Shown: piece by piece, positions 1 through 10,689 of the stretch
How positions within the stretch are numbered: position 1 is the first letter of the stretch
Layout of the letters: each line of letters starts with the position of its first letter
Assembly (NCBI RefSeq): GCF_027595985.1
Contig: NC_073306.1
Location: 155,321,855 to 155,385,854 of the forward strand
DNA from: Sorex araneus
Lineage: Eukaryota; Chordata; Mammalia; Eulipotyphla; Soricidae
Length of the DNA: 64,000 bases
Direction of reading: 5' to 3'
The notes under the pieces: model-generated
The model's database searches: none
What the model saw: the letters and a program-made list of their open reading frames with translations, nothing else
Told to the model about the DNA's origin: nothing
Program-made: the position numbers and the translations under genes

Positions 1-599
1 GCTAACTAATTGCATTTCCATCTGTTAAAATAGCTAGACAGTATTAAAATGTTCATTTTAATTCTTAATGTAATTTTATTAGATCAATAAAGTCCAGATG
101 ACAAAATAAAATTTGTGTAGACTAATTTATCACTTATACCTGATATCTTGAACTTTATGAGTATGTGTATGCACACACATGTTATGTGAGCATGTACATG
201 CAATGCAGGTTATAATTCTTAAGCTTTAGTGTGTATGTTTTAAGGGAACTTCAGAGAACAGGACATGCTGCAGAAATAAAGTCCAGGTTTTTAAATTAAC
301 TATATGGTTAATGAAGAATAGTTATTACTCATTGCTATGGGGTGTCTAATACAATGACTCCAAAATTATCCTCTTAGAAGACTTAGAGATCTCATGCAAT
401 AACACGCAAAGGCTACATGTAAAAGTATAATTAAGCTAAGGTGAAATCATTGCATGTCAGGGTAAAAAGATCCTCTGAGCTATTGTTTACTTTTAAAAGA
501 AACTAACATTTATGTGCCTTCCCTGGGTACTCTGCAAAAATGAAGTTAATTAGGAAATTTCTTCAAAAAAGACTCAGAAATTTTGACCGTCAAATATTC
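1..599. other. AT-rich stretch, no feature recognised
   Basis: No repeat family, exon or RNA was recognised. There is a short alternating purine/pyrimidine patch around 161-208 with TATG and CACA steps, too imperfect to call a microsatellite. Confidence 0.5.
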
Positions 600-641
600 C
601 AGATAGATAGATAGATCAATAGATAGGTAGATAGATAGATT
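600..641. repeat. (GATA)n microsatellite
   Basis: About ten GATA units with two interruptions (at about 617 and 626). The interruptions suggest an ageing, less mutable array. Confidence 0.9.
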
Positions 642-839
642 AAATGAAAAAAATAAAGTATATTCCATGTTGGACCTTTAATTTGTATCCATTTTTTCTA
701 AAGAATGAATTAAAAAAAAGATTTCTTGGGGATTTTGCAATAATAATTTGTCCTCAGCAAAGTTATCAACTAGCCAATGTTCAATAATTGTGAGCCAGTG
801 ATATAGTATAATATTTACAGTAAATAATTAGAAAAACAT

Positions 840-1084
840 TAGCACTATAGCACTGTTGTCCTGTTGTTCATCGATTTGCTCAAGCAGGCACCAGTAATAT
901 CTCTGTTGTGAGACTTGTTACTGTTTTTGGCATATTGAATATGTCACAGGTAGCTTAACAGGGTCTAGCATTTGGGCAGGATACAATGTAGCTTGCCGGG
1001 CTCTCTGAGAGGGATGGAGGAATTGAACCTGGGTCAGCCGCATGGAAGGCAAATGCCCTACCCGCTGTGCTATCGCTCCAGTCC
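840..1084 (-). mobile_element. RTE-tailed tRNA SINE, near full length
   Basis: Read on the minus strand it starts with a tRNA-like head carrying pol III box A- and box B-like motifs, continues through the conserved body (AGAGAGCCCGGCAAGCTAC type), and ends with a block resembling the 3' terminus of the RTE LINE at 22451-23850. The terminal CAGTGCTATAGTGCT is a short tandem tail typical of RTE-mobilised elements. Several changes in the body indicate middle age. Confidence 0.88.
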
Positions 1085-1388
1085 TATTAAAAAAGCATTA
1101 CAAACTAAAAATCTGGCAGATATTATATATTATTCCCTTTCCTTATCTTCCACAAACTTTGAGTCACCATATCCTATTGGTTTTATATCTACAGTTTCTT
1201 ACTACTTTTCTGCCTTCTGATGCCTGGAATCCTTGTTGCACAAGCATTCACTGAATTCTCATTGAATCGTTACCGTTTTTCAATAAGAACATAAATTCCT
1301 TGACGGCAATTTTTTTAAATTTATCTTTATTTATTTTTGCTATTATGCTGCCTACTCTCAGGTATAGCCTGCTTCATAGAAGGCACTC
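1085..1388. other. No feature recognised
   Basis: T-rich spacer between a SINE and the L1 insertion. The open frames here are chance frames. Confidence 0.4.
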
Positions 1389-1404
1389 AGAAATTTCTGT
1401 TTGG

Positions 1405-1715
1405 CAATACCACTGCTGGGAATATATCCCAGAAAAGCCAAAAAGTATAGTCGAAGTGACATATGCACTTATATGTTCACCGCAGCACTGTTTACAATAG
1501 CCAGAATCTGGAAAAAACCCGAGTGCCCTAGAACAGATGACTGGTTGAAGAAACCCTGGTACATCTATACAATGGAATACTATGCAGCTGTTAGAAAAAA
1601 TGAGGTCATGACGTTTGCATATAAGTGGATCAACATGGAAAGTATCATGCTAAGTGAAATGAGTCAGAAAGAGAGAGACAGTCATAGAAAGATTGCACTC
1701 ATCTGTGGAATATAG
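1405..1715 (+). pseudogene. L1 ORF2 C-terminal fragment
   Basis: About 100 codons of the L1 ORF2 protein, which carries endonuclease and reverse transcriptase in full-length elements; neither domain is present here. The fragment holds the C-terminal region recognisable in mammalian L1s: an IPLLGIYP-like start, FTAALFTIARIW, then WYIYTMEYYAAV, ending at a stop just before 1716. There is no internal stop, so the copy decayed little after insertion, but it begins inside the gene and cannot be functional. Confidence 0.92.
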
Positions 1716-2175
1716 AATAATAGACTATAAGACTAACGCCCAAGAATAGTAGAAATAAGTACCAGGAGATTGTTTCCATGGCTTGGAGGCTGGTCTCTCA
1801 TTCTGAGTAACTCAGAGAAGGGAACACCAAATAAAATGTGGTTGGAGGTCATTTGGGGGAAGGGTGAGGCGGGCGGAATACAGACTAGAGACTGAACACA
1901 ATGGCCACTCAACACCTTTATTGCAAACCACAACACCTAATCAGAGAGAGAGAACAAAAGGGAATTCCCTGCCATAGTGGCAGGGTGGGGTGGGGGGAGA
2001 CGGGACTGGGGAAGGGGGGGAGGGATGTTGGGTTTACGGGTGGTGGAGAATGGGCACTGGTGAAGGGATGGGTTATTGAACTTTGTATGGGGGAAGCATG
2101 AGCACAAGGATGTATGGATCTGTAACTGTACCCTCACGATGACTCTCTAATTAAAAATAAACTAATAAAAAAAAA
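1405..2175 (+). mobile_element. L1 LINE, 5'-truncated, young, with TSD
   Basis: A 771-bp 3' end of an L1: the C-terminus of ORF2, then a 3' UTR with a G-rich tract (about 1982-2025), then an A-rich tail. It is flanked by a perfect 16-bp target-site duplication, AGAAATTTCTGTTTGG, at 1389-1404 and 2176-2191. The intact TSD and open ORF2 end mark it as one of the younger L1s here. The same 3' UTR type recurs in antisense at 31332-31670, 32752-33399 and 33540-33808. Confidence 0.95.
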
Positions 2176-2434
2176 AGAAATTTCTGTTTGGATAAATGAA
2201 AATAGACATAGATGTATATTCTAGTTGGGGGTGGGGACATGGGAGAAGCTAATCTGACAATCGAAAACAAATAGGCCATATCAGTTTCATTCTAACACAA
2301 TGACAAAGCAAACAGATGTAAATTTAGGTATAAATTGGTATTAAAAAATAAGGCAAAATAATACCAAATAGTCAAGTATTAAATGTTAACTGCTTTAAAA
2401 ATAAGAAATAAGGAACAAAATCTCAATTAGATGC

Positions 2435-3065
2435 TTTTTAAACAAATAACAGAGAGACTGTGAAATGATATGGCTATCTGAGGAAAAGTATGCAACAGTT
2501 CTAAGGTGAAAACTGACCTTCCATACAATCCAGCAATCCCACCTCTCAGCATCTATGCCAAGGGCTCCAAAACACTATTTCCAAAGAACTTTAGTACTCC
2601 TATATTAATTGCAGTTCTATTCACAAGAGGCAAGATGTGTATAAGGAAACTGTGGTGTACACACCCAATGAAATACTATTCAGTTATTCAAAAGATTTCT
2701 TCCATGTAATTTGTTACTAAGTAGGTGGAACTAGAGGGAACCACATTAAATAAAAAGTCTGTCAGAGGAGAGTGGAAGATACAGAATGATTTCTCTCATG
2801 TGTAGGATATATAGTAAGGAAATAACAAATGAGCAAGTGCAACAGATTCAGATTGGCGTACAGAACTGAGCTTCCTAAGGGTGGATGTGGGTGTGGGGTG
2901 GGGTGAGGGGAGTGGCAGGGAGGTAGAGTAAATAGAAGGGAACCTTTGGAAGGAAGTGGGCACTCTGGTGGTGGGTATGGTATTAGAAGAGTATATTCAT
3001 GAAAAGAGAAACACATTAACAGTATTATAAATCATGGTGTCACAGTAAAAATTAGGAAAAATAAA
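2435..3065 (+). mobile_element. L1 LINE 3' end, older
   Basis: The frame 2506-2709 encodes the L1 ORF2 C-terminal pattern (KTDLPYNPAIPPLSIYAKGS, later MKYYSVIQK) with substitutions and a frame break. The 3' UTR follows, with a G-rich tract at 2878-2925 and an AT-rich end near 3060. It is more diverged than the copy at 1405. No TSD was found and the 5' boundary is approximate. Confidence 0.85.
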
Positions 3066-3541
3066 GAAAAAAGCAATAAACATATCAATTTTCTCTAAGA
3101 AGAGATTTTTATATACCTTTGAAACCTATCCTTGTCACATATTTACAAATATCAGTTTCTAAAAATGATTAAATCAAACATTTCAAAATGACATTTCATT
3201 TTACACTACTCTTGTGGGGAAGTATTATCGCTACATAAATTAGGTAATGTTATATTTTCCCCTATTTTGATCAGTTTGTGAATATATAATATATTAGGGG
3301 TTATAAGCTGTCCTGTTGAAATTAATGAACAGTTGAGGAAAGGAAAGTACGAAGAACTTGAATAATAAGTCTGGGAAAGAAAACCCAGAGAGAGATAAAA
3401 CATACAGGAAGCCCTACATTTTCAAGCCTATCTTGTAAATTCACATTAAACTTGGTTCTAACAAAATGTTGAGCCCCTTCTTAATTGAGATCCAGATAGA
3501 TTAAGCTATTCTATTTTTTTTAATCTTTTAATATCCATTTC
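3066..3541. other. No feature recognised
   Basis: AT-rich spacer between the L1 end and a SINE. No repeat or exon signal was seen. Confidence 0.4.
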
Positions 3542-3543
3542 TC

Positions 3544-3785
3544 TGGGTTGGAGCAATAGCACAGTGGGTAGAGCATTTGCCTTGCACGCGGCTGACCCAG
3601 GTTCGATTTCTCCGTCCCTCTCAGAGCCCGGCAAGCTACCGAGAGTATCTCTCCAGCACGGCAGAGCCTGGTGAGCTACCCGTAACATATTCAATATGCC
3701 AAGAATAGTAACAAGTCTCACAATGGAGATGTTACTGGTGCCCACTAGAGCAAATCAGCAAGCAACAGAATGACCGTGATACACC
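3544..3785 (+). mobile_element. RTE-tailed tRNA SINE, full length
   Basis: The head GGTTGGAGCAATAGCACAG is followed by a box B-like motif, the ctctcagagcccggcaagc body, the atattcaatatgccaag segment, and the RTE-type end beginning GGAGATGTTACTGGTGCCC. All parts are in order, with scattered changes. Confidence 0.9.
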
Positions 3786-3944
3786 AAATTTTCGGTGATT
3801 CTACAAAATACAGTAATTGACTAGTTAAATTAAGACTAACTTACGTAAAGATACATTTTGAGCTCATAGAAATAATACAAATCGATAACTCTTATCTTTG
3901 AAGAATTATAATAGCTGAAACAATTAAAAGGTGAATTACTTTAC

Positions 3945-4375
3945 TGGGAGCCAGGAGATGGCGCAGTGACTATGGTGCCTGCTGTGCAAGTGTGAACTGA
4001 TTCCTAGTGTTGCCATATGCCGAGCAGGATCCTGGGGACTGCTCACTGTGCCTGGCAGCTCAGCTGTCTGAGATTCTCAGCGTCTGGGGTGGTTGCTGGA
4101 TGCACTGCAGCCAGGAGTCTGCAAACACCTCAACTAAAGGAGGCAATTCCCAGCCATCACCTCAAGGAAAGAGATCTATGAGCTCTGTCTCCAGGAGCAT
4201 CACCCCCGCTGAAACAACACAACTAAAGGACTGAAGCCTTGATTCACACCACCGGGTGAGTACTGGAAACCTAACAGGTGATCCCTGGCAACAACTGCAA
4301 TTTAATGTCTGAACTCAACAAGCAAGGCTGTGTGTGACCTTCAGTCATCAAAACAGCATCTATAGGCAAGGGAGA
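3945..4375 (+). other. Unclassified GC-rich sequence with a SINE-like head
   Basis: The first 60 bases (about 3945-4005) resemble a decayed tRNA-SINE head of the gagccaggagatggcgcagtg type. The following 300 bases, to about 4375, are GC-richer than the surroundings and match nothing I recognise. A chance 75-codon frame lies inside. It could be an ancient SINE with an unusual tail or a fragment of another retroelement. Confidence 0.35.
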
Positions 4376-4380
4376 GGAAG

Positions 4381-5250
4381 TTCTTTTTTTTTCTTTTTGA
4401 AAATATTTTATTATTTTCTGCAATCATACCTACATAGGTAAGACCTTACATATTTAATACACTGCATTACCCCTGTACAAATGAGGGGAAAAAAACATGA
4501 TTCGTGTTCGTTATAAACCCTGTTTTTAAAATGGAATCACTTTCATCCTTAAAGCTCAGTAAATTGTTATTATCATAGTTGCGATTTTTTTCTATAAACT
4601 TTTGGTCTTCATTACAATTTATTGACTCTAACAAAAGTATATTATTTCCTTCATTGGGTTCATTCACATATTGAAACTATGGCTTATTGCAATTAAGAAT
4701 TCAGGACATGGACTGGTCTTCATTGCGTCAGTCTTGTCTTAGTTTGTCGCAGATAACCAGCCTCTAAGTTGACAATCTGTGCCATTTTCACAGAATGCTT
4801 TTTTAAGTGCTACAACTCTCACAAGATCTCTCTCTTTGAAACAAATGTGCAAGCCAATAAGTCCTACCTTTGAATAGAATGCCCAGCTTAGAGATTCCTA
4901 TTCAACTATATTTTACTATAAAATTTACTATAAAACTGTCTAATGAAGAAAAGAAGAGGAGAGCCAGGAGCACTAATTATTCATCCCTTGTAAAGAACAA
5001 AACTCAGTGGGTGATAGCACAGAAACTACTTTTGTCTCCTTATTTTCACTCGCAACCATTTTTGACTGACAGAAATTTTCTGTCCACAAGACCTTGGACA
5101 AGCTGAAAGTCATATTGTAGAAAATCATTCCCTTGACAAAACCCCAAGGTTGGGAGCGTCCCCTGGCAACATAGTTGAGGTCTTTTACAATATGAACAGG
5201 CAAGCAAAACCGAAAATAGCACCCAGAAAAAACATAGAAAAAACATAAAA
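4381..5250. other. AT-rich unique sequence, no feature recognised
   Basis: Short chance frames only. No repeat was recognised. Confidence 0.4.
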
Positions 5251-5267
5251 TAAAACAGTTTGAGCCC

Positions 5268-5469
5268 CAGGGCTGGAGCCATAGCACAGTGGGTAGGGCG
5301 ATTGCCTTGCACGTGACCAACCAGGGATCAATTTCCAGCATCCCATATGGTCCCCTGAGCACCGCCAAGAGGAATTCCTGAGTGCAGAGCCAGGAGAAAC
5401 CCCTGTGCATTGCCAGGTGTGACCCAAAAAGTAAAAAAAAAAAAAAGAAGAAGAAGAAAGAAAGAAAGA
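5268..5469 (+). mobile_element. SOR-type SINE, full length, with TSD
   Basis: A tRNA-derived head (gggctggagccatagcacagtggg) with a slightly mutated box B leads into the SOR body (catcccatatggtcccctgag, then ccaggtgtgacccaaaaag) and an A-rich tail that has grown into AAG/GAAA repeats. A 16-bp TSD with one mismatch flanks it: AAAACAGTTTGAGCCC at 5252-5267 and AAAACAGTTTGGGCCC at 5470-5485. The A-rich end and TSD fit L1-mediated insertion. Confidence 0.95.
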
Positions 5470-5609
5470 AAAACAGTTTGGGCCCTTTTAGATGAAGAGG
5501 GCAGACAGGCAAAAACTATAGGACATTGCTACAACTTTATTCCGTACTTCAAGGGTGGTTGCAGGTTGGCTGTGTGATGTACCCCAGGTCTTCATACACC
5601 TATTGAATT

Positions 5610-5819
5610 ATTTATTTATTTATTTATTTATATATTTATTTGTTTATTTCTATTTTTGCTTTTTGGGTCACACCCAGCGATGCACAAGGGTTACTCCTGG
5701 TTTTGCACTCAGATTACTCCTGGTGGTGCTTAGAGGACCATATGGGATGATGGGAATCAAATCTGGGCCCACCGAGTGCAAGGCAAATGCCCTACCCTCT
5801 ATGCTATCACTCCAGCCCC
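5610..5819 (-). mobile_element. SOR-type SINE, full length, with TSD
   Basis: A minus-strand SOR element whose A-rich tail has become a (TTTA)n tract at 5610-5655 on the plus strand. A perfect 14-bp TSD, ACACCTATTGAATT, lies at 5596-5609 and 5820-5833. Confidence 0.95.
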
Positions 5820-5833
5820 ACACCTATTGAATT

Positions 5834-6775
5834 TTAATGCACTCACAAAGTATCCTTAAAGTCTCCGTCAATGCAGACAGTGTGCCCATGCTGGGTGCAG
5901 GGGTGGGGAGTGGTGTGCAATATTGTACTGAATAAATTGCTGGCCTGTGAGCTCACTGAGGGCTGTCCAGTGGAGCCTTCAAGCTCAGACAGTTCTTGTG
6001 TGTTTGTCTTCTTGTGTGTTTTCTGTGTGTTCTCTTTGTGTTTTTTCTGTGACTGACCCCCACTGGACAACAGGTTGAAAGTGTCAGTTTGATTGACTTT
6101 ATTGTGGTAAATGGCCAGGCCTTACTAAGTAACTGGGAGCCCCAGTATTTCTTTAGATTTCAAACTCCTATTGAAATGGAGAAATTAAAATATCAAACCA
6201 AGGTATTTGGGAAAACTGCAAAGAGAGTAGAACAGGAATGTTCTAAGTTTTAGTTTGTGCTTGCCTATTTTTTGTTGCAAAAGTCCAGCTAACTACTTCA
6301 TATATTGTTTTCAGTTTTTATTGTTTTAGTGAGGACAACAAATCCATGGGCCAAAGTAATAAAGATACAATGACAGAAAAATAAATCATGTGAATATGGG
6401 GAAGCGAGGGGAGGGGAGTAAGAATTTCAAACAGGAAGAAGGGAGACCTTGGGAGGGATTTCTGGAATGGAATCCAGAACAGCCAGAACAGCCTTAGGAA
6501 GAGGAAATGTTCACCAGGTGAAGTGGAACAGAGGAAGAATCAAGTAATCCGGATTCTGGAAAGTCATTTTGAACATTGTAGAACTCCAGGGAGCAGGAGT
6601 ACTTTGTCTTATTTCTTACCACAGTTGTGTTGATCGCTCTTACTATGACAGACCAAAGGACATGTGCCAAAGCGAAGAGATTAGAAACTGGGTGATGGAA
6701 ATGCAAGGAAGAGATCATGTGACATAGGGCCAAAGCAACAGCAAAGGTAATGTATGGGCGAAGAAAATGATATTA
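5834..6775. other. Unique sequence with a T/G-rich patch
   Basis: At 5990-6055 a low-complexity patch of ttctTGTGTGT-like units is read as a chance frame on both strands. No other feature was recognised. Confidence 0.4.
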
Positions 6776-6778
6776 GCA

Positions 6779-6955
6779 GGGCTGGAGCGATAGCACAGTG
6801 GGTAGGGCGTTTGCCTTGCATTCGGCCGACCCGGGTTTGATTCCCAGCATCCCATATGGTCCCCTGAGCACCACCAGGAGTAATTCCTGAGCACAGAGCC
6901 AGGAGTAACCCCTGTGCATTGCCAGGTGTGACCACAGAAATGGAAAAAAAAGAAA
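6779..6955 (+). mobile_element. SOR-type SINE, full length
   Basis: A close match to the SOR consensus: box A-like TAGCACAGTGGG, box B-like GGTTTGATTCC, the CCCATATGGTCCCCTGAGC segment and a short A-rich tail. No confident TSD was found. Confidence 0.93.
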
Positions 6956-6999
6956 ATAACAATTGCGTCTAGAGATATTTTGAATGGTATTTAACATGG

Positions 7000-7244
7000 A
7001 GGACTGGAGCGATAGCACGGCAGATACGGCATTTATCTTGCAAGTGGCTGACATGGGTTAGATTTCTCTGTCACTCTCAGAGAGCCTGGCAAGCTACTGA
7101 GAGTATTCTGTCCGCATGGAAGAGCCTGGCAAGCTCTCCATGGCGTATTCGATATGCCAAAAACAGTAACGAGTCTCACAATGGAGATGTTACTGGTGCC
7201 CGAGCAAGCAAATTGAGGAACAGCAGGATGACATGCTAGAGTGC
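7000..7244 (+). mobile_element. RTE-tailed tRNA SINE with TSD
   Basis: Full-length head, body and RTE-type 3' end. TSD TATTTAACATGG lies at 6988-6999 and 7245-7256, and the motif appears a third time at 7261-7271. It stands directly downstream of the SOR element at 6779 in the same orientation, so two different SINE types lie side by side. Confidence 0.92.
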
Positions 7245-7256
7245 TATTTAACATGG

Positions 7257-7709
7257 GTGGATTTAACATGGGGAAGAGAAAAGCAAGAATTGGAACCAAC
7301 CCAGAGGAATTAGGAAGAACAGACTTTCAGACGAGGACACTGGTCCTTTTCTTATTATTCCCTTTGCCCCCAAGCCTAAAGACTGTGTTCCTCATCAAAT
7401 CCTTACTTTTTCCTCCTGTAGGCTTGTGATAAGAGGAAGTGTACCCAGGAAACCAGATAGTGAAGAAAGTCATTGTTCGTGCTGGAGACTTCCAGTCTAC
7501 AACCCACCCTTCCTTCTTTGTTCTTTCCCTGTGAAAACGCTTTCTTCTGAATCTGCAGAGAAGACAGTTGCGCTGAGGGGCTGAGGGCCTGCATCCTCCA
7601 CCTTTCAACCTGCAAGCATGTTGCATTGCTGATAAAACTGTTTCTCAGCCTGCTATGCATTTCTGGCCCTTGTGCATCAGTAGAAACCAACCTTCATGGT
7701 TATAGGATG
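7257..7709. other. Unique sequence, no feature recognised
   Basis: Pyrimidine-rich around 7330-7440. No exon or repeat was recognised. Confidence 0.4.
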
Positions 7710-7722
7710 AGTGCAGAGTATT

Positions 7723-7725
<3 letters not shown>

Positions 7726-7756
<31 letters not shown>

Positions 7757-7919
7757 TTTTGGGTCACACCCGGCAATGCACAGGGATCATTCCTGGCTCA
7801 TGCACTCAGGAATTACCCCTGGCGGTGCTCAGGGGACCATATGGGATGCTGGGATTCGAACCCGGGTCGGCCGGGTGCAAGGCAAACGCCGTATCCGCTG
7901 TGCTATCACTCCAGCCCCT
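7726..7919 (-). mobile_element. SOR-type SINE, young, with perfect TSD
   Basis: A near-consensus minus-strand copy with a long uninterrupted poly(A) tail, read as T at 7726-7753. A perfect 16-bp TSD, AGTGCAGAGTATTTGA, lies at 7710-7725 and 7920-7935. The long pure tail and intact TSD suggest recent insertion. Confidence 0.96.
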
Positions 7920-7935
7920 AGTGCAGAGTATTTGA

Positions 7936-9370
7936 CTTGAGTCTTTTGGAAGGATGGGGGTAAACTGACCCTGACAGAGAAGTAAATTGCTGTGGGTATG
8001 CTGATGGGCCTGACCGAATAAAGAATGAACTGTAGGAGGTGTTGAATTTGCAGTTATCTCATATTGAGAGCTAATGATTTAAAAGGACAGGATGATCAGA
8101 TTTTAAAGAATTTTAAACGCTGGTTGTACTGCTTGCAATTTGTAGCATTCAGGAGAAAAGTTTGGTAAAATGTTTGAGGACTAGAGTGAAAAACTTTAAA
8201 GTTTACAGGTGCTTACCCAGCAGTTTTGAAAGTCCGCAGATAACTACTGCAAAGCTAAGACACAGAGGACGAGGAAATGATGAAGCTCTCTGTATGATGA
8301 GATCCTCTCTGGGAGGTTTTGAAGCCCCAAATAACGAGATGTGGCTTAGTTGTAAAATGCTGAGGAAAATGGCTGCATGCCAAGTTGGTGTATAGTAAGC
8401 AAAGATGCAGTGACTCATTTTGAGCAAAGGTGTCATACAGACTGTGATATACCAAGACATAAGTCACAGATGGCAGATGGCACTTCAAAGAGCATACAAA
8501 CATTAATTTACTCACAGCTCTGTGAGGGAAAGTGATAAATCACTGGTAAAACTCGAGTTGTAGGATGGGAAGCTGTAATGTAGAACTAATTTCACTGTAG
8601 CCCAAAAGAATCTTTAGGTGCAACCTGAGTCTCTCCATGATGGAAGGCAGGAGAGAGAGGAAATTTACCAATGAGAATGAGTTGGCTCCAAGACAATGGC
8701 AAATCTCTTATGTCCTTCATCTGCCGGTTAAATTTCTGTCAACTAAACAGGGATCCTAGTAAAGCATTATTGTTGGATATATCTCTGAAGGCGTTTCAAT
8801 GTGAGATTGGCATTTAAGTCAATGACTTAGTTGAGTTCTGAGATTGGATGTCCTGCGATTGGATTTCTGTGATTGGATATCCTCCTATCCATGGAGGGCT
8901 TAATAGAATATAAAGTGGAGAAAGAAGAAATTTGTTCCATTTTTCCTGCTTCAGTGGCTCATACTAGAGTTATATCATCAGTCCCCATAGTTTTCAGAGA
9001 TTTTGTCTTTCACTGAATTATACCTTGAGCCTTCCTGAGTCTCTAACTTGCAAAGGACAGATCATGGAAGATGATCGATAGACAGGATCAATAGACAGGA
9101 AAGATAGATTGTAGACAGACATATAGCATCGAGATATATGCAAGATCCATTTAAACAATCAGCATCAACCACTTGTGTTCAAAAGAACATAAAAAGTTGA
9201 GCGGTATTTTCATGGAGCAATCTGTGAGCTTAACCATAGCATTCCATACACCTGCATGATTCTTCCTAGAATTTAGAATGTACAGATGATCATTTGGATG
9301 TCTTTTTAAAACAACTGTCTCAAACAACAAAGGTGTTGTTTCTGCTATTTAGATGAAGGAGTCAGTGATA
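7936..9370. other. Unique sequence, no gene recognised
   Basis: Small local repetition only: GATTGGAT-type units at 8838-8882 and degenerate GATAGACAGG-type units at 9070-9125. No repeat family was recognised. Confidence 0.4.
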
Positions 9371-9384
9371 CAAAGCTAATGGGC

Positions 9385-9530
9385 ACAGGTTTTGGGGACC
9401 CACACTTTGTGGTGTTCAGAAGGTACTCCAGCTTCGCAGTTACTCCCGATCTGCTCAGGGGACCATGTGGTGCCAAATGACCAAACTCAGAGCTCCAGCA
9501 TGAAAGCCAGATCCTCTGACCTCTTAAAGA
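9385..9530 (-). mobile_element. Decayed SOR-like SINE
   Basis: It retains the order gggaccatgtggt, then a caaactcag box B remnant, as in antisense SOR copies. It is heavily diverged and the boundaries are approximate. Confidence 0.4.
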
Positions 9531-9716
9531 ATCATTCTGACCTCAGACTTCATGTTATCTTTGGACATAAAGAAGTACTTGATCCATTTTTTACTTCTTT
9601 TGAATAATACTCTACAATTTTTAATCACTTCCATGCATTAATCTTACTCTTTCCGGTGTCACTAAGTGCTACCTGCCTTTTTCGGGCTAGATTTCCCAAC
9701 TCCATTCACAATCATA

Positions 9717-9930
9717 CTGTATCACTGTCATCCCATTGTTCATTGATTTGCTCAAGCGGGCACCAGTAATGTCTCCATTCATCCCAGCCCTGAGATTTTA
9801 GCAGCGTCTCCTTACTCGTCTTTCCCAATGATTGGAGGCTCTTTCAGGGCCAAGGGAATGAGACCTGTTATTGTTACTGTATTTGGCATATTGAATACAT
9901 GACAGGGAGCTTGCCAGGCTCTTCCCTGTG
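9717..9930 (-). mobile_element. Long RTE-tailed element, 3' part
   Basis: Read on the minus strand it ends in the RTE-type tail. Between the body and that tail it carries an extra segment of about 85 bases (9777-9862, including cccaatgattggaggctctttcaggg) that ordinary RTE-tailed SINEs lack. The same extra segment is in the element at 38887-39465. It abuts a 5'-truncated SOR SINE on the opposite strand at 9931. Confidence 0.75.
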
Positions 9931-10058
9931 GGCTGAGTTTGATCACCAGCACCCCATATGGCCCCATAAGCACCACCAGGAGTGATCCTTGAGTGCAGAG
10001 CCAGGAAGCCCCGAGCACAGGCAGGTGTGGTCCAAAGCCAAAACCAAACAAAAATGAA
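9931..10058 (+). mobile_element. SOR-type SINE, 5' truncated
   Basis: It starts in the box B region and runs through caccccatatggccccataag and gagtgcagagccaggaag to an A-rich tail. The first ~60 bases are missing, probably because of its junction with the element at 9717-9930. Confidence 0.8.
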
Positions 10059-10069
10059 CATAATAATAT

Positions 10070-10455
10070 AGAAAGGAGCTGCTTTGGTGAACAATATTTA
10101 TCCTGCATGTATTGAGGGCTTGTTGAACAAATTACTCTGCCCTGGGGGTGCACAGTCTGATGGCAAAAACAGAAGATAAGTTCTGACAGGGTATGATAAA
10201 ATTTGGCAGAGGTCAAATAAGAGGAAGATGAAATGCAAAATTCTTACATAGCAAAGGACTTTGGGGACACACGTTAGGAAGTAATCTAGAGTAACTGAAA
10301 AGCGGTGAGGGAGACTGTTCTGAGAGGAGGTCAGGTCAAGGGGTGTGCAGATCATGATGAAAGTCTGAGTTTATCAAAGTTTCTAAATAAGAGGCAAAAA
10401 GTCCTGGTTATATTTGATAAAGAGGACTGCTGCATCCCATTCCTTAAGACATGGA
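10070..10455. other. No feature recognised
   Basis: Spacer between SINEs with chance frames only. Confidence 0.4.
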
Positions 10456-10456
10456 C

Positions 10457-10635
10457 TTTTATTTATTTTTATTTTGGAGCCACACCTGACAGTGCTCAAG
10501 CTTCACCCGTGGCTCTGTGCTCAGCTGTCATTACTGCAGGGCTTAGGGAACCATACAGAATACCAGGTATCGAACATAGGTTGACCACATACATGCAAGG
10601 TAAGTGCCCTATCAGCTATACTATCTCTGGCCCCA
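10457..10635 (-). mobile_element. Old SOR-type SINE
   Basis: An antisense SOR pattern from an AT-rich tail (tttatttatttttatttt) through ggagccacacctgacagtgctcaa to ctatctctggcccc. Many substitutions and an altered box B indicate an ancient copy. Confidence 0.75.
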
Positions 10636-10689
10636 GACTTTTTTTTTCTTTCAAAGCTTGATAGAGTTGAAGTACTTTAGTATTATTTT

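Noticed and set aside
4973-5512. 179-codon open frame on the minus strand
   Set aside because: It runs through the antisense SOR SINE and its poly(A) tail (a long phenylalanine run). A read-through of a repeat, not a gene.
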